Positions 53,715 through 61,830 of a stretch of DNA of 64,000 nucleotides are shown here, in pieces. The stretch is taken from the NCBI GenBank assembly GCA_963170155.1, contig CAUJGP010000023.1:155304-219303 (forward strand), read 5' to 3'. The notes under the pieces were generated by a model. That model searched no databases. It worked only from the letters and a program-made list of their open reading frames with translations, and was not told where the DNA came from. The translations under genes were made by a program, and so were the position numbers. Each line of letters begins with the position of its first letter. The stretch's first letter is position 1. This DNA comes from Bdellovibrionota bacterium (lineage in GTDB: Bacteria > Bdellovibrionota > Bdellovibrionia > Bdellovibrionales > Bdellovibrionaceae).

Positions 53715-55118
53715 ATGAAATCTCGAATTCTGGTTGTTGATGATGAAGAGTCCATTCGCGAGTTTCTGGAGATCATGCTCCGGAAAGAAGGTTACGAAGT
53801 AACCTTGGCGGAAGATGGAGCCAAGGCCATCGATCTTTTAAAGAAAAAAACATTTGATTTGGTTATTTCTGACATGCAAATGCCACAAGTCACTGGAATG
53901 GAATTGTTAAAGCATGTGAAAGATAATTTTCCAGATCTTTTATTTATGATGATCACGGCTTTTGGCACGACAGAAACTGCGGTGGAGGCCATGAAGCTTG
54001 GGGCCTATGATTATATCACTAAGCCTTTTAAAATCGATGAAGTGCGCATTGTTATCGGTAACGCTCTAAGGAGTAAAAATTTAGAGGTTGAAAACAGAGT
54101 CCTCAAAAAAGAGTTGGTGAAAGAAAACTCTTTTCAGAATATTATCGGTAATTCAGAATCCATGCATCGTATTTTTGATTTGGTTCGTCGGGTTTCCCAA
54201 GCTCCCACAAATGTTTTAATTACGGGAGAATCAGGAACAGGAAAAGAAGTTGTTGCTAAAGCCATCCATTACAATGGCCCGCTGAAGGACAGACCGTTTG
54301 TCACCATCAATTGCGGAGCTATCCCAGAAAACCTCATGGAGTCAGAAATGTTTGGCCATAAGAAGGGGTCTTTCACTGGGGCTGTGGTGGATAAATCTGG
54401 GTTATTTGAAGTCGCCGATGGTGGGACTTTGTTTTTAGATGAAGTGGGAGAGTTGCCGCTTTCCATCCAAGTGAAGTTACTTCGTGCCATTCAAGAAAGA
54501 ATTATTCGGCGAGTGGGAGCGACGGATGATATTAAGGTTGATGTTCGAATTATTGCTGCGACAAACCGGGATCTTGAAAAAATGGTGAATGAAGGTGGTT
54601 TTCGCCAAGATCTATATTATCGATTGAATGTGATTTTAATTAAAACACCCTCATTGAGAGAAAGACGCGATGATATTGCACTGTTAGCAAATCACTTTCT
54701 TAAAAAATACAATGACCGATTAACAAAGAGCATTGGCAGTATCAGCCAAGAGGCCATGGAAATTTTAAAGAAATACGATTATCCTGGCAACGTCCGTGAA
54801 TTAGAAAATATTATTGAACGAACAGTGGCCCTGGAGGCCGGTTCGACAATACTTCCCGAAAGCTTACCGCCTTTTGTTAATACTCCTTCAGGGAGAAAAA
54901 TGGCATCGAGCCAAGAAATTGAGATTGGCCCTGAGGGAATTGACTTGGATAAGATTGTAGGCCAGATCGAAAAAGAGCTTCTCATCAAAGCAATTCATGT
55001 CGCTAACGGGACCAAGAAAAGAGCAGCGAAGTTATTGAATATCTCTTTTCGTTCCATGAGATATCGAGTGGAAAAATATGGGCTTGGCACTATGAATGAA
55101 GAGGAAGACGAAGATTAA
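53715..55118 (+). CDS. pilR: PilR-type sigma-54 response regulator
   Basis: The 467-residue product has a receiver (D53 in VISDMQMP), AAA+ with GESGTGKE and the sigma-54 loop GSFTGA (Ser replacing the first Ala, as I recall for PilR), Walker B GTLFLDEVGEL, and a Fis HTH (TKKRAAKLLNISFRSMRYRVEKYG) that matches PilR well. It activates pilA from a sigma-54 promoter in known systems. It follows pilS by 101 bases with AAGGAG before the ATG. Confidence 0.92.
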   Translation: MKSRILVVDDEESIREFLEIMLRKEGYEVTLAEDGAKAIDLLKKKTFDLVISDMQMPQVTGMELLKHVKDNFPDLLFMMITAFGTTETAVEAMKLGAYDYITKPFKIDEVRIVIGNALRSKNLEVENRVLKKELVKENSFQNIIGNSESMHRIFDLVRRVSQAPTNVLITGESGTGKEVVAKAIHYNGPLKDRPFVTINCGAIPENLMESEMFGHKKGSFTGAVVDKSGLFEVADGGTLFLDEVGELPLSIQVKLLRAIQERIIRRVGATDDIKVDVRIIAATNRDLEKMVNEGGFRQDLYYRLNVILIKTPSLRERRDDIALLANHFLKKYNDRLTKSIGSISQEAMEILKKYDYPGNVRELENIIERTVALEAGSTILPESLPPFVNTPSGRKMASSQEIEIGPEGIDLDKIVGQIEKELLIKAIHVANGTKKRAAKLLNISFRSMRYRVEKYGLGTMNEEEDED

Positions 55119-55145
55119 TTAAGTTGCGAGCTCTTCATCCTTTTG

Positions 55146-55186
55146 CACTTTGGCGACACCGACTAAGTGTATTGTCGGTCAAAGTG
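55146..55186. repeat. Long inverted repeat between pilR and the hemerythrin gene
   Basis: Arms CACTTTG (55146-55152) and CAAAGTG (55180-55186), plus inner ACCGAC (55158-55163) and GTCGGT (55174-55179), form a stem with a five-base bulge. It overlaps the hemerythrin stop codon. No clear T-tract on either side, so a terminator is possible but unproven. Confidence 0.45.
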
Positions 55187-55552
55187 TTGAATATGAGTTG
55201 TTAACCAGAGCGCTAAAAAATCAAAAAAAGATTCATTTATTTTTTCAGAGGAACCACTTTCAAAGTCTTGGTGATGTTGTTTTAGTTGAGAAAGCAGCCT
55301 GTGGTGGATAGATCGATGGTTATGGAGATCAGAAAATTTGATTTTCTCCATGTGAGATTCCTCGTGATGAAAATGTAAAAGAACAAAATCAATAAACTCA
55401 TTCATGATTTTTAAAAGTTCTTCTTTAGGGCTGGCGGATTGATTTTTTTCATAAATGAGATTCATCAAAGAAATTAGTTTTTGGTGCTCTTGATCTAGAT
55501 TGGAAATGCCAAGTTCGAAGAGTTGAGCATCCCAAATAAAATAAGACGACAT
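55163..55552 (-). CDS. Bacteriohemerythrin
   Basis: The 129-residue product is a stand-alone di-iron O2-binding protein. Expected ligands are present: H23 in NLDQEH, H60 and E64 in HFHHEE, H79 and H83 in HNHRSIHH, H120 and D125 in WLTTHIQHFD. Length is normal. Such proteins carry or sense oxygen and are often found with chemotaxis. It is convergent with pilR. AAGGA lies ten bases before the ATG. Confidence 0.93.
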   Translation of the reverse strand: MSSYFIWDAQLFELGISNLDQEHQKLISLMNLIYEKNQSASPKEELLKIMNEFIDFVLLHFHHEESHMEKIKFSDLHNHRSIHHRLLSQLKQHHQDFESGSSEKINESFFDFLALWLTTHIQHFDRQYT

Positions 55553-55605
55553 AATTTAATAATCCTTCTTACTCATAAGCAAGGATCGCGATACCGACTG
55601 GGGGA

Positions 55606-55845
55606 TTATTGCATGCTGATTTTTGCTACAAGATATGGAAGTAAAATATACAGCGTTACGTCTCTCACTAAATAATAGCAGAAAACAAGCAGAAAAAATC
55701 TCCATCCATATTGCTTAACTAGGGCTTTAAACCCCTGAGTTTTCCACACAAGTCTCATATCTTGACATTGTGAACGAAACTTAATCCAAGGGTAAAAAAC
55801 GAACTTATGCTTATGAACACTTTGTTTATTGGCATTTGTTTTCAT
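55606..55845 (-). CDS. Small basic membrane protein
   Basis: The 79-residue product has a charged N-terminal half, then a helix pair region (YGWRFFLLVFCYYLVRDVTLYILLPYLVAKI) with one or two membrane segments. This C-terminal pattern occurs in short uncharacterised proteins elsewhere. No clear ribosome binding site. Same strand as the hemerythrin gene, 53 bases upstream of it. Confidence 0.6.
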   Translation of the reverse strand: MKTNANKQSVHKHKFVFYPWIKFRSQCQDMRLVWKTQGFKALVKQYGWRFFLLVFCYYLVRDVTLYILLPYLVAKISMQ

Positions 55846-56159
55846 CGAGCTCCCACTCTAAATGGAGAACAATGGAGGGGCAATACTTTAATTGTGATAA
55901 GTGTAAAATTCATCTCTTTCTCATTATTATAGGGCGATTTTGACTGTATTCGGTAGGTTCTCCAGAGAGGAGCACCAGATGTTTGAGTGAGGGCTTACTT
56001 GAGAAGGTGAGTTCCTCTTAGTGATGTGCTTGAAATAGAAGCAAAATAGAGGACAGAGAGGAACCCTTATGGATGAAAAAATAATTGGATGTGCTTTTTA
56101 GTTTTAAAAAGGCTTATCATAGCATGGCATTGAGTACTGAAATGGATAGGTAATAGGGT
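55846..56159 (+). promoter_or_regulatory. Structured 5' leader upstream of the DMT transporter gene
   Basis: This gap holds nested inverted repeats read towards the transporter: outer arms GTTCCTCT (56012-56019) and AGAGGAAC (56058-56065), inner arms TGCTT (56028-56032) and AAGCA (56040-56044). A smaller hairpin (GGTTCTCC / GGAGCACC) lies before them at about 55950-55970. A folded RNA leader is plausible. No named riboswitch class recognised and no terminator is seen. Confidence 0.35.
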
Positions 56160-57050
56160 ATGAATTCAGTAAAAGCTCCTGTGTTCAGGATGTCGAAACG
56201 GCAAGCGGTTTTTGAATTATTAATTGCAGATTTATTCTGGGGTGCTGCTTTTGTGGCGGTGCCCTTTGCTCAAAAAAGTTGGGATAGTGCCCAGATTTCA
56301 TTGATCCGTTTTTTCATTCCGGTTGTGATCGGTGGAACGATGGGATTTTTTTTCCGAAAATGGCGCCTGAGTCGAGAAGAAATAAGAATGGGTTTAGCCC
56401 CTGGATTTTTTTTTGCAGCTGTTATTTATTTACAAACAATGGGCTTGGAATATACAACCCCGTCTCGAAGTGGTTTTATCACAGTTTTGTATGTTATTTT
56501 TGTTCCATTGCTGGAGACTTATCTTCATAAAAAGAAGTTACCAGTTCTTTTCTGGATTTCTATTGTTGGAGCCTTAGCGGGAATGGGTTTCTTACTGAAC
56601 CTTAATTGGTCAGAGTGGAATCGCGGCGATACGCTCACTTTTGCTTGCGCACTTTTCGCTGCTTGGCATATTTATCAAGTGGGTTTATTGGGGAAAAGAT
56701 TTAAAACTCCGTTTCTTTTCAATCTTTCACAATGTTTTTGGGCAGCGCTGTTTTTATTTCCTTTTGCTTTAATGAGCCACAAACCCATGATCCCAACTGT
56801 TTTTAGAGCAGATGCTTTGATTGGACTCAGTCTTATTACGTTTGGAGCGACGATGATCGCCTTTTCTCTTCAGGTTCGCGTCCAAGCTTTTTTAAGTGCC
56901 TCAATGAGTTCCATTTTATTTTTATTTGAAGCGCCCTTTGCCATGCTTTTTTCTTGGTTTTTGTTGGGAGAATCGATTTCTGGAAATCAACTTTTGGGAG
57001 CGGCTTTGATTTTAGTTTCTTGTGCTATTGCTATTATTACTCATCGCTAA
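56160..57050 (+). CDS. DMT/EamA-family transporter
   Basis: The 296-residue product has about ten membrane helices in two EamA repeats (ELLIADLFWGAAFVAVPFAQ at the start of the first, GDTLTFACALFAAWHIYQV in the second). LFEAPFAMLFSWFLLGESIS is a typical EamA end-of-repeat motif. Substrate unknown; members export amino acids or metabolites. Monocistronic, with a folded leader and its own terminator. Confidence 0.88.
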   Translation: MNSVKAPVFRMSKRQAVFELLIADLFWGAAFVAVPFAQKSWDSAQISLIRFFIPVVIGGTMGFFFRKWRLSREEIRMGLAPGFFFAAVIYLQTMGLEYTTPSRSGFITVLYVIFVPLLETYLHKKKLPVLFWISIVGALAGMGFLLNLNWSEWNRGDTLTFACALFAAWHIYQVGLLGKRFKTPFLFNLSQCFWAALFLFPFALMSHKPMIPTVFRADALIGLSLITFGATMIAFSLQVRVQAFLSASMSSILFLFEAPFAMLFSWFLLGESISGNQLLGAALILVSCAIAIITHR

Positions 57051-57134
57051 ACTGCAGTGAATAGCTGAGTCTTTAATGAAAGCCTCGCTCTTTTTCTTTA
57101 TACTTTACTAATGTTCTTCAAAGAATTTTTCTTT

Positions 57135-57172
57135 ACCCTGGTTAAAAAACCAAGGTTATTTTTTTATTTTTT
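57135..57172 (+). terminator. Intrinsic terminator after the DMT transporter
   Basis: Arms ACCCTGGTT (57135-57143) and AACCAAGGT (57148-57156), with one C-A mismatch, are followed by TATTTTTTTATTTTTT. It overlaps the end of the convergent dsbD. Confidence 0.75.
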
Positions 57173-58829
57173 CCAGACGTTCTTTAAATTTAGGAATGGT
57201 TTCAAATTCATTTAAAGTAAGCTCTTCTTGCCATTCTCCGGCGGAACTGAAGAAGAGAATAGTGGGGAGTCCCATGATTCCGTATTTTTTTCTGAGCTTG
57301 ATGAGTTCCGGCGATTCTTTGGTGGCATCAAAGCGCATCAGCGTAAATGTTTTCATAATCTCTTCGAGTTCTGGAGCAGAGAATGTTTTGTCCTCTAATT
57401 CGTGACAGGCTAAACACCAGTCTGCAAAGAAATCCAAGAGAATCGGTTTTCCTGCTTTTTGTGCCTCTTCAAAGGCTTGGTCTGAATAACTCAACCAAGG
57501 GAGTCGTGTTTGTTTGGTTTTAAGCGTATCTGTGTCGCTAGGTTGGCTATTGGTGTAGACCGTCTTGTTGTCGCTACCATTGAATTTGGGCCAAAGAAGA
57601 CTTAAATAAAAAAGTCCACTCGCAATAAGAGCAAAGCCTAAAATAGTTTTGGAACCTGTCATAATCCAAGGAGCTTTTGGAAATTTGTAAAGTAAACTAG
57701 ATGAAACACCCAAAACAATCAAAAGTTGTCCAAGCCCAAGAGCGTAGATGAACATAAGCCCAAAACCCAACAAATGGTCTTGGCTTTTAGCAATGAAAGT
57801 CAGAATGCCCACGAGCACCGGACCCACACAAGGGCTTGCGATAAGGCCAGAAATTAATCCCGATAAAAAAATGCCTCCTGTCGCACGACCTAGTTTTTGA
57901 AACCGATTTTGTAACCATAAAGGAGTTTGAAATTCAAAAAGCCCAAATTGAGCAAGGCCCATGAAAACAAAGGCGACACCAAATCCAAATTGAGTCCATG
58001 AATGACTTAAGATATTACCAAATAAAGAACCACTGGAAGCGGCGATAAGGCCTAGGGTTGAGTAGGTCGTGGCAATTCCTAAAACATAAGTGAGAGCATT
58101 TATAAATTTTTTCAATTTATGATCATGATCATGGCCTTTGCCGATCACGGCAACAGTGAGGGGAAGCATCGGTAGCAAACAAGGGGTTAGAGAAGTTAAT
58201 ACTCCCGCCAAAAAAACAAAAATAAAAAGATAAGGAAGTCCTCGTTGCTGCGCGCTTAAAAAATTTTCTTCTAAAAGATTCTTGGGTTTATCATTTGAGA
58301 GCCCGACACCCAGCGTTTCATTTTGAACTACGAACTCGACTTCTTTTTTGAGGGTTTGAGGAAAGTAACAGACAGATTCCGAGCAGGCCTGAAAGCCCAG
58401 CTCAAGGTGGAGTTTGTGCAAACCATTCTTCAGAGGCTGGTGAATTTCAATCATAGAGGTTAAGGTGGAAGCCTCTTTAACCCCTTTTCTGTTAGATTTA
58501 GAGAATCGATCGTAAAACTCATGAATGGGCTCCAGTTGGAGAGTGCTTTGTTTGGTGGGATAAGGGTCAAGAATATGAAGTTTAAACTGGTCAACATAGG
58601 CTTTGAATCCAGGCTTGATCAGAAGTTCTATTTTCAGCTCTCGAGGTTTTTCTGAGGGACCAGAATAGGGTGCTAGTTTTACGGTTTGAATACTGATAAC
58701 AATATCTTCAGCTTCTGTAGGCATTAAATTTTGATTGAAGCCCTTTTGAGCGAAGCTTTGTTGGCTGAATCCTCCCTGATGAAAGAAAAGAATAGAAAAC
58801 AAAAAAGTAAATACAACAAATAATCTCAT
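57156..58829 (-). CDS. dsbD: Thiol:disulfide interchange protein DsbD
   Basis: The product is about 557 residues. A signal peptide (1-25) is followed by the periplasmic alpha domain with CSESVC, an eight-helix membrane domain with both Cys sites (TPCLLPMLPLT and SPCVGPVL), and a C-terminal thioredoxin domain with DWCLACHELE. It carries electrons from thioredoxin to the periplasm. The frame stays open 118 codons upstream but that part overlaps motA and lacks sense; the ATG at 58829 has GAGG six bases before and starts a normal signal peptide. Confidence 0.94.
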   Translation of the reverse strand: MRLFVVFTFLFSILFFHQGGFSQQSFAQKGFNQNLMPTEAEDIVISIQTVKLAPYSGPSEKPRELKIELLIKPGFKAYVDQFKLHILDPYPTKQSTLQLEPIHEFYDRFSKSNRKGVKEASTLTSMIEIHQPLKNGLHKLHLELGFQACSESVCYFPQTLKKEVEFVVQNETLGVGLSNDKPKNLLEENFLSAQQRGLPYLFIFVFLAGVLTSLTPCLLPMLPLTVAVIGKGHDHDHKLKKFINALTYVLGIATTYSTLGLIAASSGSLFGNILSHSWTQFGFGVAFVFMGLAQFGLFEFQTPLWLQNRFQKLGRATGGIFLSGLISGLIASPCVGPVLVGILTFIAKSQDHLLGFGLMFIYALGLGQLLIVLGVSSSLLYKFPKAPWIMTGSKTILGFALIASGLFYLSLLWPKFNGSDNKTVYTNSQPSDTDTLKTKQTRLPWLSYSDQAFEEAQKAGKPILLDFFADWCLACHELEDKTFSAPELEEIMKTFTLMRFDATKESPELIKLRKKYGIMGLPTILFFSSAGEWQEELTLNEFETIPKFKERLEKIKK

Positions 58830-58904
58830 GCTTGCCTCACTCAGTTTGTCGGTAGAACAATATCTATGAATTATTGCTAAAGGTCTAGAAATATTGGCGG
58901 GTCT

Positions 58905-58931
58905 TAAAATATTCGTGGTTTGTTCCGAAAA
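58905..58931 (+). promoter_or_regulatory. Sigma-28 (FliA)-type promoter of motAB
   Basis: TAAA (58905-58908), exactly 15 bases, then TCCGAAAA (58924-58931): 10 of 12 positions match TAAA-N15-GCCGATAA. Transcription would start near 58938, giving a 30-base leader before the motA ATG. Sigma-28 control of motAB is known in other bacteria. Confidence 0.65.
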
Positions 58932-58967
58932 GAGATTTGATAGATTGAATCTTAATTCGGAGGACGA

Positions 58968-59831
58968 ATGGGTTTTGTTGGTGCAATCATTGTAATTGTC
59001 TGCGTATTCGGAGGCTTTGTTGCTGCGGGTGGACAGTTGGGACCTGTGTTGCACGCAGCTCCTATAGAACTTGTGATTATCTTTGGAGCAGCGATCGGTG
59101 GGTTTATCACTGGGAATCCCATGAAAACGGTAAAGATGGCCATCAAGATGGCGATTCATTCCATGACGGCGAAAGGCCCTCAAAAAGAAGAGTATGTGGA
59201 GCTGCTACAATTATTATTTAATTTATTTCAAAAATTCCGCAAAGAAGGACCGCAAGCGGTGGAAGCGCATATTGAAACTCCCGATAAAAGTGATATTTTC
59301 ACCGCTTATCCTAAAATTTTAAAGAATCATCACGCCGTTGATTTTATTTGCGACACTATGAAAACAACTTTAGCTGCTGATTTGTCTCCCTATGATGTGG
59401 ATGATCTTTTAGATGGAGATATCAAAGCCGCTCATACAGAAGAGCATGCCGCTCAGCACGCGATCCAATCCATTGCCGATGGTTTACCGGGCTTAGGGAT
59501 CGTGGCCGCGGTTTTGGGGATCGTGAAAACCATGGGGCATCTCACAGAGGGTGTGGAAAAAATTGGAGCTCTTGTGGGTCACGCTCTCGTGGGAACCATG
59601 CTTGGGGTTTTTCTTGCTTATGGTTTTTTTGGTCCTATTGCGACTAAAATGTTGAATGACATTGAAGCGGAAGGGCGATTTTTAGCAGTGATTAAAGCGG
59701 CTTTGGTCGCTCTGCAAAGAGGAGCGAATCCCAATACGTGTGTAGAATATGCTCGTCGAACCATTGCTCCTAATGAGCGTCCTAGTTTTAAAGAATTAGA
59801 AGAAAAACTTAAAGAGAAAAAGGCTGCATAG
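58968..59831 (+). CDS. motA: Flagellar motor stator protein MotA
   Basis: The 287-residue product has four membrane helices (about 2-20, 30-48, 165-195, 200-225) and the cytoplasmic loop with the charged torque-generating segment. GLPGLGIVAAVLGIVKTMGHL and ALVGTMLGVFLAYGFFGP are family-typical. It forms the proton channel with MotB. GGAGGA lies just before the ATG. The motB start follows three bases after its stop. Confidence 0.94.
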   Translation: MGFVGAIIVIVCVFGGFVAAGGQLGPVLHAAPIELVIIFGAAIGGFITGNPMKTVKMAIKMAIHSMTAKGPQKEEYVELLQLLFNLFQKFRKEGPQAVEAHIETPDKSDIFTAYPKILKNHHAVDFICDTMKTTLAADLSPYDVDDLLDGDIKAAHTEEHAAQHAIQSIADGLPGLGIVAAVLGIVKTMGHLTEGVEKIGALVGHALVGTMLGVFLAYGFFGPIATKMLNDIEAEGRFLAVIKAALVALQRGANPNTCVEYARRTIAPNERPSFKELEEKLKEKKAA

Positions 59832-59834
59832 TCT

Positions 59835-60728
59835 ATGGCAGCAAAAGAAAAAACCATCACCGTGATTAAAAAAATAACCATCAGTGGTGGTGGCCATCAC
59901 GGTGGTGCCTGGAAGGTGGCTTTTGCTGACTTTATGACGGCTATGATGGCATTCTTTTTATGTATGTGGTTACTCAGTATCAGCCCTGAGGCCCGTCAAA
60001 GCATCTCTGATTATTTTTCCACGCCAAGCGTGATTGAGTATCAGTTTCGGAATTTTGGAGTGGAATTGACATTGGAAAAACTATTCGCTGATTTATTGAA
60101 TGAACCTTTGGATACCGTTGCGAAATTACTGGAGCCCATGGATAAGACACCGAATGTTTTTGAGTTCCAGGATGATAAGATCGCCTTGTCTTATATCGCT
60201 GATAAGGTGGGGAAGGATGCTGATAAATTAGAGGTGAATTACAATGAAATCAGTTTTGTCATCCCTGATAATAAATTGTTTCTGCCAGGGACCTCAGAGA
60301 CATCGAGTGAGTTTATTAATATTATGAATCGTGTTAAAAAGGTGGTGAGTGGATTAGAAAATTCTAAAATTCATATCACATCGGAATTACTTTTAGAAGG
60401 TGTTGTCGATGCTGATCCCACCCTGGCTTCTAAAGTCGCGGCGGCAAGATTGGATTTGATTCTTCTGAAGGTAAAGTCCAGTCTTGAGCATGAGACAACA
60501 GAAGTCGAAGGAGAAATTGATGTTAAAGCAAGGAAGAAAAATGAACCCCCCAGTGCCGTGACTGGTTTTATTCGATTTCATATTCGACGCACCAAAGAAT
60601 CTAATGTCAAACCCCAGGAAAAGAAAAAAGAAGTTGCTCCTCAAGAGACAACCTTTGACAATAAGCCTCGTAACCGAGATCTCTACGATGATCTCAACGA
60701 GTCCTTCCGGAAGGAAGTTCGTAAATAG
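59835..60728 (+). CDS. motB: Stator protein MotB with divergent peptidoglycan-binding domain
   Basis: The 297-residue product has a cytoplasmic basic tail, [20 protein letters not shown] with the proton-carrying Asp (D32), and one membrane helix (about 29-50). The periplasmic domain keeps the general OmpA-like order ([13 protein letters not shown]..) but lacks the GHTD motif and the NWxLS; at those places it reads ITSELLLEG and DPTLASK. Only the Arg of the RA element (AAARLDL) seems kept. Anchoring to peptidoglycan may therefore differ. The C-terminal 50 residues are Lys/Glu-rich. Confidence 0.9.
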   Translation: MAAKEKTITVIKKITISGGGHHGGAWKVAFADFMTAMMAFFLCMWLLSISPEARQSISDYFSTPSVIEYQFRNFGVELTLEKLFADLLNEPLDTVAKLLEPMDKTPNVFEFQDDKIALSYIADKVGKDADKLEVNYNEISFVIPDNKLFLPGTSETSSEFINIMNRVKKVVSGLENSKIHITSELLLEGVVDADPTLASKVAAARLDLILLKVKSSLEHETTEVEGEIDVKARKKNEPPSAVTGFIRFHIRRTKESNVKPQEKKKEVAPQETTFDNKPRNRDLYDDLNESFRKEVRK

Positions 60729-60915
60729 TTGGTATTTTGAAATTGAAAATAGGCTTGCTGTCTTGTTGATCTAGTCTCAATTTAACGCATGAGAGATACG
60801 CTCTTGTTTAATTTGGGTATTAAACGCCTCGTCTCTTTTTCCAATTTTGCAATATCGACTCAATGAGACTAATGAAAGAGTTACCTTTTATTGGCATAAA
60901 TAGTAAGTAAGAGTG

Positions 60916-61758
60916 ATGCAACAAAATATATTACAGACCCCATGGAAAGAGTTATCCTTTGTTTCTTTTGATACGGAAACTTCAGGCGCATACCCATTAG
61001 GGAATGAGATTGTAGAGGTTGGCCTCATTCGTTGGGAAGCCGGAAGGGAAATCGCTGTTTTCAATCAGCTCATCAAGCCTCAAAAGTTGATGGATCAAGA
61101 GGTTATTAATATCCACGGCATTACCAACGAAATGGTTGCATCGTCTCCGCCTATGTCGGAAGTGATTGGTCAAGTTCGTGAGTTCATTGGTAATCATATT
61201 TTAATTGCTCACCATGCTCCTTTTGACCTCGGCTTTCTTGTTGCAGATCTGGAAACCTATGGGTTGCCTCTTTCGAAAACTCCTCCTTTATGCAGCAGCC
61301 TCATTTCTCGAAAAGTGATTAAAGGCACTGAAAATCATAAACTTCAAACTTTGGTCAAACACTTGAAAATTGATGCGGGGCCAGCTCATCGAGCAGAGAG
61401 TGATGCTCGCGCTTGCTTACAAGTGGCTCTCCATTGCTTTCAATTGATTGGGGAGAACGCCACATTTCAAGATCTTTTGGATGTTCAAGGTAAAGATTTA
61501 TCTTGGCAAAATTATTCCATTCAATCTTTAAAATCCAACCTTCATCTTCGGGGAGTGCTAGAAGCGGTGAAAAAAGGACAAGAAATTGAGTTTATTTATA
61601 CGAGCGGATCTTTAAAAGGAAAAACGCGGAAGGCCTTTCCCTATGGGATTATTAGGGGGCCTGATGGTGATTATCTCTCCGCTTTATGTTTGATAGAGAA
61701 TAAGAAAAAACGATTTTACTTAAATGCGATCAAAGACTCTATGGCCATTCCCAGCTAG
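60916..61758 (+). CDS. DnaQ-like 3'-5' exonuclease fused to a WYL domain
   Basis: The product is about 280 residues. The first 175 form a DEDDh exonuclease: Exo I FDTETSG (D19, E21), Exo II in HHAPFDLGFL, Exo III in HRAESDARA (His and Asp). It resembles DNA polymerase III epsilon. The last 75 residues read as a WYL-like domain (GVLEAVKKGQEIEFIYTS, FPYGIIRGPDGDYLSALCL, KRFYLNAIKDS), a module that binds nucleic acid or a ligand in transcription regulators and phage-defence genes. The ATG at 60916 follows AAGAGTG. It stands alone, away from polymerase genes. Confidence 0.82.
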   Translation: MQQNILQTPWKELSFVSFDTETSGAYPLGNEIVEVGLIRWEAGREIAVFNQLIKPQKLMDQEVINIHGITNEMVASSPPMSEVIGQVREFIGNHILIAHHAPFDLGFLVADLETYGLPLSKTPPLCSSLISRKVIKGTENHKLQTLVKHLKIDAGPAHRAESDARACLQVALHCFQLIGENATFQDLLDVQGKDLSWQNYSIQSLKSNLHLRGVLEAVKKGQEIEFIYTSGSLKGKTRKAFPYGIIRGPDGDYLSALCLIENKKKRFYLNAIKDSMAIPS

Positions 61759-61830
61759 GGATGAGCGTCAGTGACAAATTAAAATAATCAAGAGAGAGTG
61801 CAACTTAGTGCGGACAGAAGGGACAACAGT

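Noticed and set aside
58830..59183. 118-codon N-terminal extension of dsbD
   Set aside because: The extension is antisense to motA, has no family likeness, and hides the true signal peptide that begins at 58829.
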